A DNA stretch of 8,262 nucleotides from Desulfobacula sp. (GTDB lineage Bacteria > Desulfobacterota > Desulfobacteria > Desulfobacterales > Desulfobacteraceae): contig JAGLFI010000042.1 of assembly GCA_023144585.1 (NCBI GenBank), forward strand, positions 1 through 8,262, given 5' to 3'. Both the position numbers and the translations under genes were made by a program. The notes under the pieces are model-generated. The model was not told the DNA's origin. It saw only the letters and a list, made by a program, of their open reading frames with translations, and did no database searches. Numbering within the stretch: position 1 is the first letter of the stretch; each line of letters opens with the position of its first letter. This document shows positions 7,048 through 8,262 of the stretch, piece by piece.

Positions 7048-7272
7048 TCATTTGCCTTTATAGATCTCAACAAACTTGTCAGCCGTGATACCGGCCTGGC
7101 GGATTGCACTTTTAAGCGTTCCAACAGCAAGGGCTTTGTGTTTTGGAATCACACAGCCCTTGTCATCTCTTCGCATGATAACATGACTGCCTTTTTGACG
7201 GGCAATGTAAAATCCCAGTTTGATAAAAATCTTGATTGCCTGTTCTTCTGAGATCCTTGGCAATTCAGGCAT
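7048..7272 (-). CDS. hicA: HicA-family toxin (mRNA interferase)
   Basis: This is a 74-residue double-stranded-RNA-binding-fold protein of the HicA (YcfA) family, a type II toxin that binds and cleaves mRNA and arrests translation. The ATG at 7272 (minus strand) gives MPELPRISEEQAIKIF, the usual family start. GAAG lies 9 bases upstream of it. An alternative TTG at 7287 would add only MKCLP. The catalytic His is H30 in KGSHVIMRRDD (27-37), followed by the second family block CVIPKHKALAVGTLKSAIRQAGI, so the toxin appears intact. Its first 8 bases overlap the end of hicB, so the antitoxin gene comes first and the pair is translated together. It converges with the phosphopantetheinyl transferase gene with only 23 bases between the stops. 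No clear terminator is seen there on either strand. Confidence 0.93.
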   Translation of the reverse strand: MPELPRISEEQAIKIFIKLGFYIARQKGSHVIMRRDDKGCVIPKHKALAVGTLKSAIRQAGITADKFVEIYKGK

Positions 7273-7471
7273 GGGAAGGCACTTCAAACGTGGTCATAAG
7301 GGATCGTGTAATCTTCTTCATGGGAAACTCTTCCAGATAAAGCTCTGTGGCTTCCTGTAGATTTTTGATTGCCTCTTCTATGGTCTCCCCCTGGCTGGCC
7401 GTTCCCACTTCGGGGCATTGGGCCACATAAAGGGTATCTTCTTTTTGGACAATAGCGATAAATACACTCAT
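7265..7471 (-). CDS. hicB: Short HicB-family antitoxin
   Basis: This is a 68-residue HicB-like antitoxin with the partial RNase H fold that binds and blocks HicA. The start at 7471 follows AGGTGA (minus strand, 7481-7476), so it is preferred over the in-frame ATG 11 codons earlier (MKNLYMNKGEQ), which has no such site. Family features are MSVFIAIVQKEDTLYVAQCP with the CPEVG block (19-23), the GETIEEAIKNLQEATELYLE helix (28-47), and a short C-terminal strand ending TTFEVPSHA. It lacks the C-terminal helix-turn-helix or ribbon-helix-helix DNA-binding domain found in longer HicB proteins, so self-repression by a simple HicB-operator contact is not evident. It overlaps hicA by 8 bases and is co-directional with the response regulator gene 197 bases upstream. 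Confidence 0.92.
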   Translation of the reverse strand: MSVFIAIVQKEDTLYVAQCPEVGTASQGETIEEAIKNLQEATELYLEEFPMKKITRSLMTTFEVPSHA

Positions 7472-7475
7472 TTGT

Positions 7476-7483
7476 TCACCTTT
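7476..7483 (-). promoter_or_regulatory. Ribosome binding site of hicB
   Basis: On the minus strand this reads AAAGGTGA, with the AGG core 7 bases before the ATG at 7471. It fixes the hicB start at 7471 and removes the 11 extra residues of the longer frame. Confidence 0.65.
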
Positions 7484-7551
7484 ATTCATGTACAAGTTCT
7501 TCAAATACCATAAAACAAGATATAATAAAATTAAACCATTTTTTCTTGCCT

Positions 7552-7592
7552 TATAGAATCAATCAATTAAATATTAAATCAATAATTCTATA
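7552..7592. repeat. 8-bp inverted repeat upstream of hicB
   Basis: TATAGAAT (7552-7559) is repeated as its exact reverse complement ATTCTATA (7585-7592). The half-sites are 25 bases apart, with centres 33 bases apart, or about three helical turns on the same DNA face. The spacer is very AT-rich and contains TTAA-ATA-TTAA. It lies 81-121 bases before hicB within the 197-base intergenic stretch 7472-7668. That stretch otherwise holds no open frame and no convincing -35/-10 pair. It could be a regulator operator, but chance is possible in such AT-rich sequence. Confidence 0.35.
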
Positions 7593-7594
7593 GC

Positions 7595-7623
7595 TTTTTT
7601 TAAACGGGGATGGTTTAAAGAAA
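7595..7623. repeat. AT-rich hairpin with a GGGGATG loop
   Basis: T7595-C7605 pairs with G7613-A7623 through 11 bp, including one G-T wobble on the + strand, around the loop GGGGATG (7606-7612). The inner seven pairs (TTTAAAC with GTTTAAA) are perfect. Neither strand has a U-tract after the stem, so it does not look like a classical terminator. It shares two bases with the hairpin at 7622-7653, so the two structures could compete in a minus-strand transcript. Confidence 0.4.
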
Positions 7624-7653
7624 AGACCATTAATAAAGATAGAAAGGGTCTTT
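7622..7653 (-). terminator. Possible intrinsic terminator of the response regulator gene
   Basis: On the minus strand a 7-bp perfect stem (AAAGACC, 7653-7647, with GGTCTTT, 7628-7622) is followed by TCTTT, giving a GGTCTTTTCTTT tail. It begins 15 bases after the response regulator stop. The 18-base loop is large and the stem has only three G-C pairs, so it would be weak. If it works, it separates the regulator from hicBA. Confidence 0.4.
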
Positions 7654-7668
7654 AGAACTATTTGTCAA

Positions 7669-8262
7669 CTAATCATGCTCAAATACATACCCCACCGACC
7701 GCCTGCTGATGAAATAGATTGGTTTCTTAGGATTTTTTTCAAAATATTTTCTAAACCTGACAATAAAATTGTCCACTGTTCTTGTGGAAGTATCCCTTGA
7801 ATATCCCCAGCCCGTGGTCAGCAGCATTTCCCTTGATAGAGGTTTTCCTTTATTTGCTATAAAAAGTTTTAACAGAACAATTTCCTGGTCCGTTAAAATA
7901 ATTTCACCCACAACACACCTGGCTTTAAAGGTAACAAAATCAATATGATTATCGCCAAAAGCATATTGATCGCCCTCAAATATTTTACATGTGACCTTCA
8001 GATTATATTTCGGATTTTTATCCTTTTTCTCATCTTCATACCAGGTCTTTTTTTTGATTAATCGTTCAACTTTTAAAAGGAATTCTTCCAGATCAAAAGG
8101 CTTTGACAAATAATCATCCACACCGTATCGAAGCCCTTTGACTTTATCCTTTGTATCCCCCCTGGCAGAAAGGATAAGGACCGGTATTTTTTCATCTGAC
8201 TGCCGAATGGTTTTTAAAATAGAAAACCCGTCAATCATGGGCAGCATAATATCAAGAATAAT
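7669..8262 (-). CDS. OmpR/PhoB-family response regulator, N-terminus cut by the window edge
   Basis: The open frame runs off the right edge; 197 codons plus stop are visible and about 50 N-terminal codons are missing. Reading in from the edge gives IILDIMLPMIDG. The Asp at 8253-8251 is the phosphoacceptor, so the internal ATG at 8247 is not the true start. The receiver domain continues with VLILSAR (conserved Ser) and YLSKPF (conserved Lys). After a charged linker comes a winged-helix DNA-binding domain: LTDQEIVLLKLFIANKGKPL, LLTTGWGY, the recognition-helix segment TRTVDNFIVRFRKYF, and the wing RRSVGYVF. It would be phosphorylated by a sensor kinase, probably encoded outside the window, and act as a transcription factor. 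Target genes are unknown; nothing ties it to hicBA or the + strand operon beyond proximity. Confidence 0.93.
   Translation of the reverse strand: MILDIMLPMIDGFSILKTIRQSDEKIPVLILSARGDTKDKVKGLRYGVDDYLSKPFDLEEFLLKVERLIKKKTWYEDEKKDKNPKYNLKVTCKIFEGDQYAFGDNHIDFVTFKARCVVGEIILTDQEIVLLKLFIANKGKPLSREMLLTTGWGYSRDTSTRTVDNFIVRFRKYFEKNPKKPIYFISRRSVGYVFEHD

Overview
This 8.26 kb window looks like ordinary chromosome from an anaerobic Desulfobacterota bacterium, most likely a Desulfobacteraceae-type sulfate reducer. That placement is an inference. It rests on moderately low GC, an acetate kinase, a B12-binding radical SAM protein with a C-terminal TPR tail, and a 590-residue protein I recognise as resembling the DUF6178 family, which I associate with this phylum. 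No rRNA, tRNA, CRISPR array, transposase or phage gene is visible.

Left part (1-1557). A 178-base leader with a small nested hairpin precedes ackA (acetate kinase, + strand), which keeps all the catalytic residues I checked. No phosphotransacetylase gene is adjacent. The ackA-rdgB gap carries a good sigma70-type promoter (TTTACA-N17-TATATT, 1489-1517), so the genes downstream probably form their own transcription unit.

Centre (1558-7024). Five + strand genes are packed tightly: rdgB (XTP/dITP diphosphatase, probably starting at a TTG), an FMN nitroreductase-fold protein, a B12-binding-type radical SAM/TPR protein, the DUF6178-like protein, and an Sfp-type 4'-phosphopantetheinyl transferase. 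The junctions are a 4-base overlap, a 7-base overlap, a 1-base gap and a gap of 20-38 bases, so co-transcription and translational coupling are likely. RdgB is a housekeeping nucleotide-pool enzyme. The other four have no established common pathway that I know of. A redox flavoprotein, a radical enzyme, an uncharacterised protein and a carrier-protein-activating enzyme in one operon make this the most interesting part of the window.

Right part (7048-8262, - strand). A short HicB antitoxin overlaps the HicA toxin gene and the pair converges on the operon. Upstream of hicB is a 197-base AT-rich gap holding an 8-bp inverted repeat and two adjacent hairpins, one of which is a plausible terminator for the next gene. 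The window ends inside an OmpR/PhoB-family response regulator whose first roughly 50 codons lie beyond the edge. Its phosphoacceptor Asp is just inside the window.
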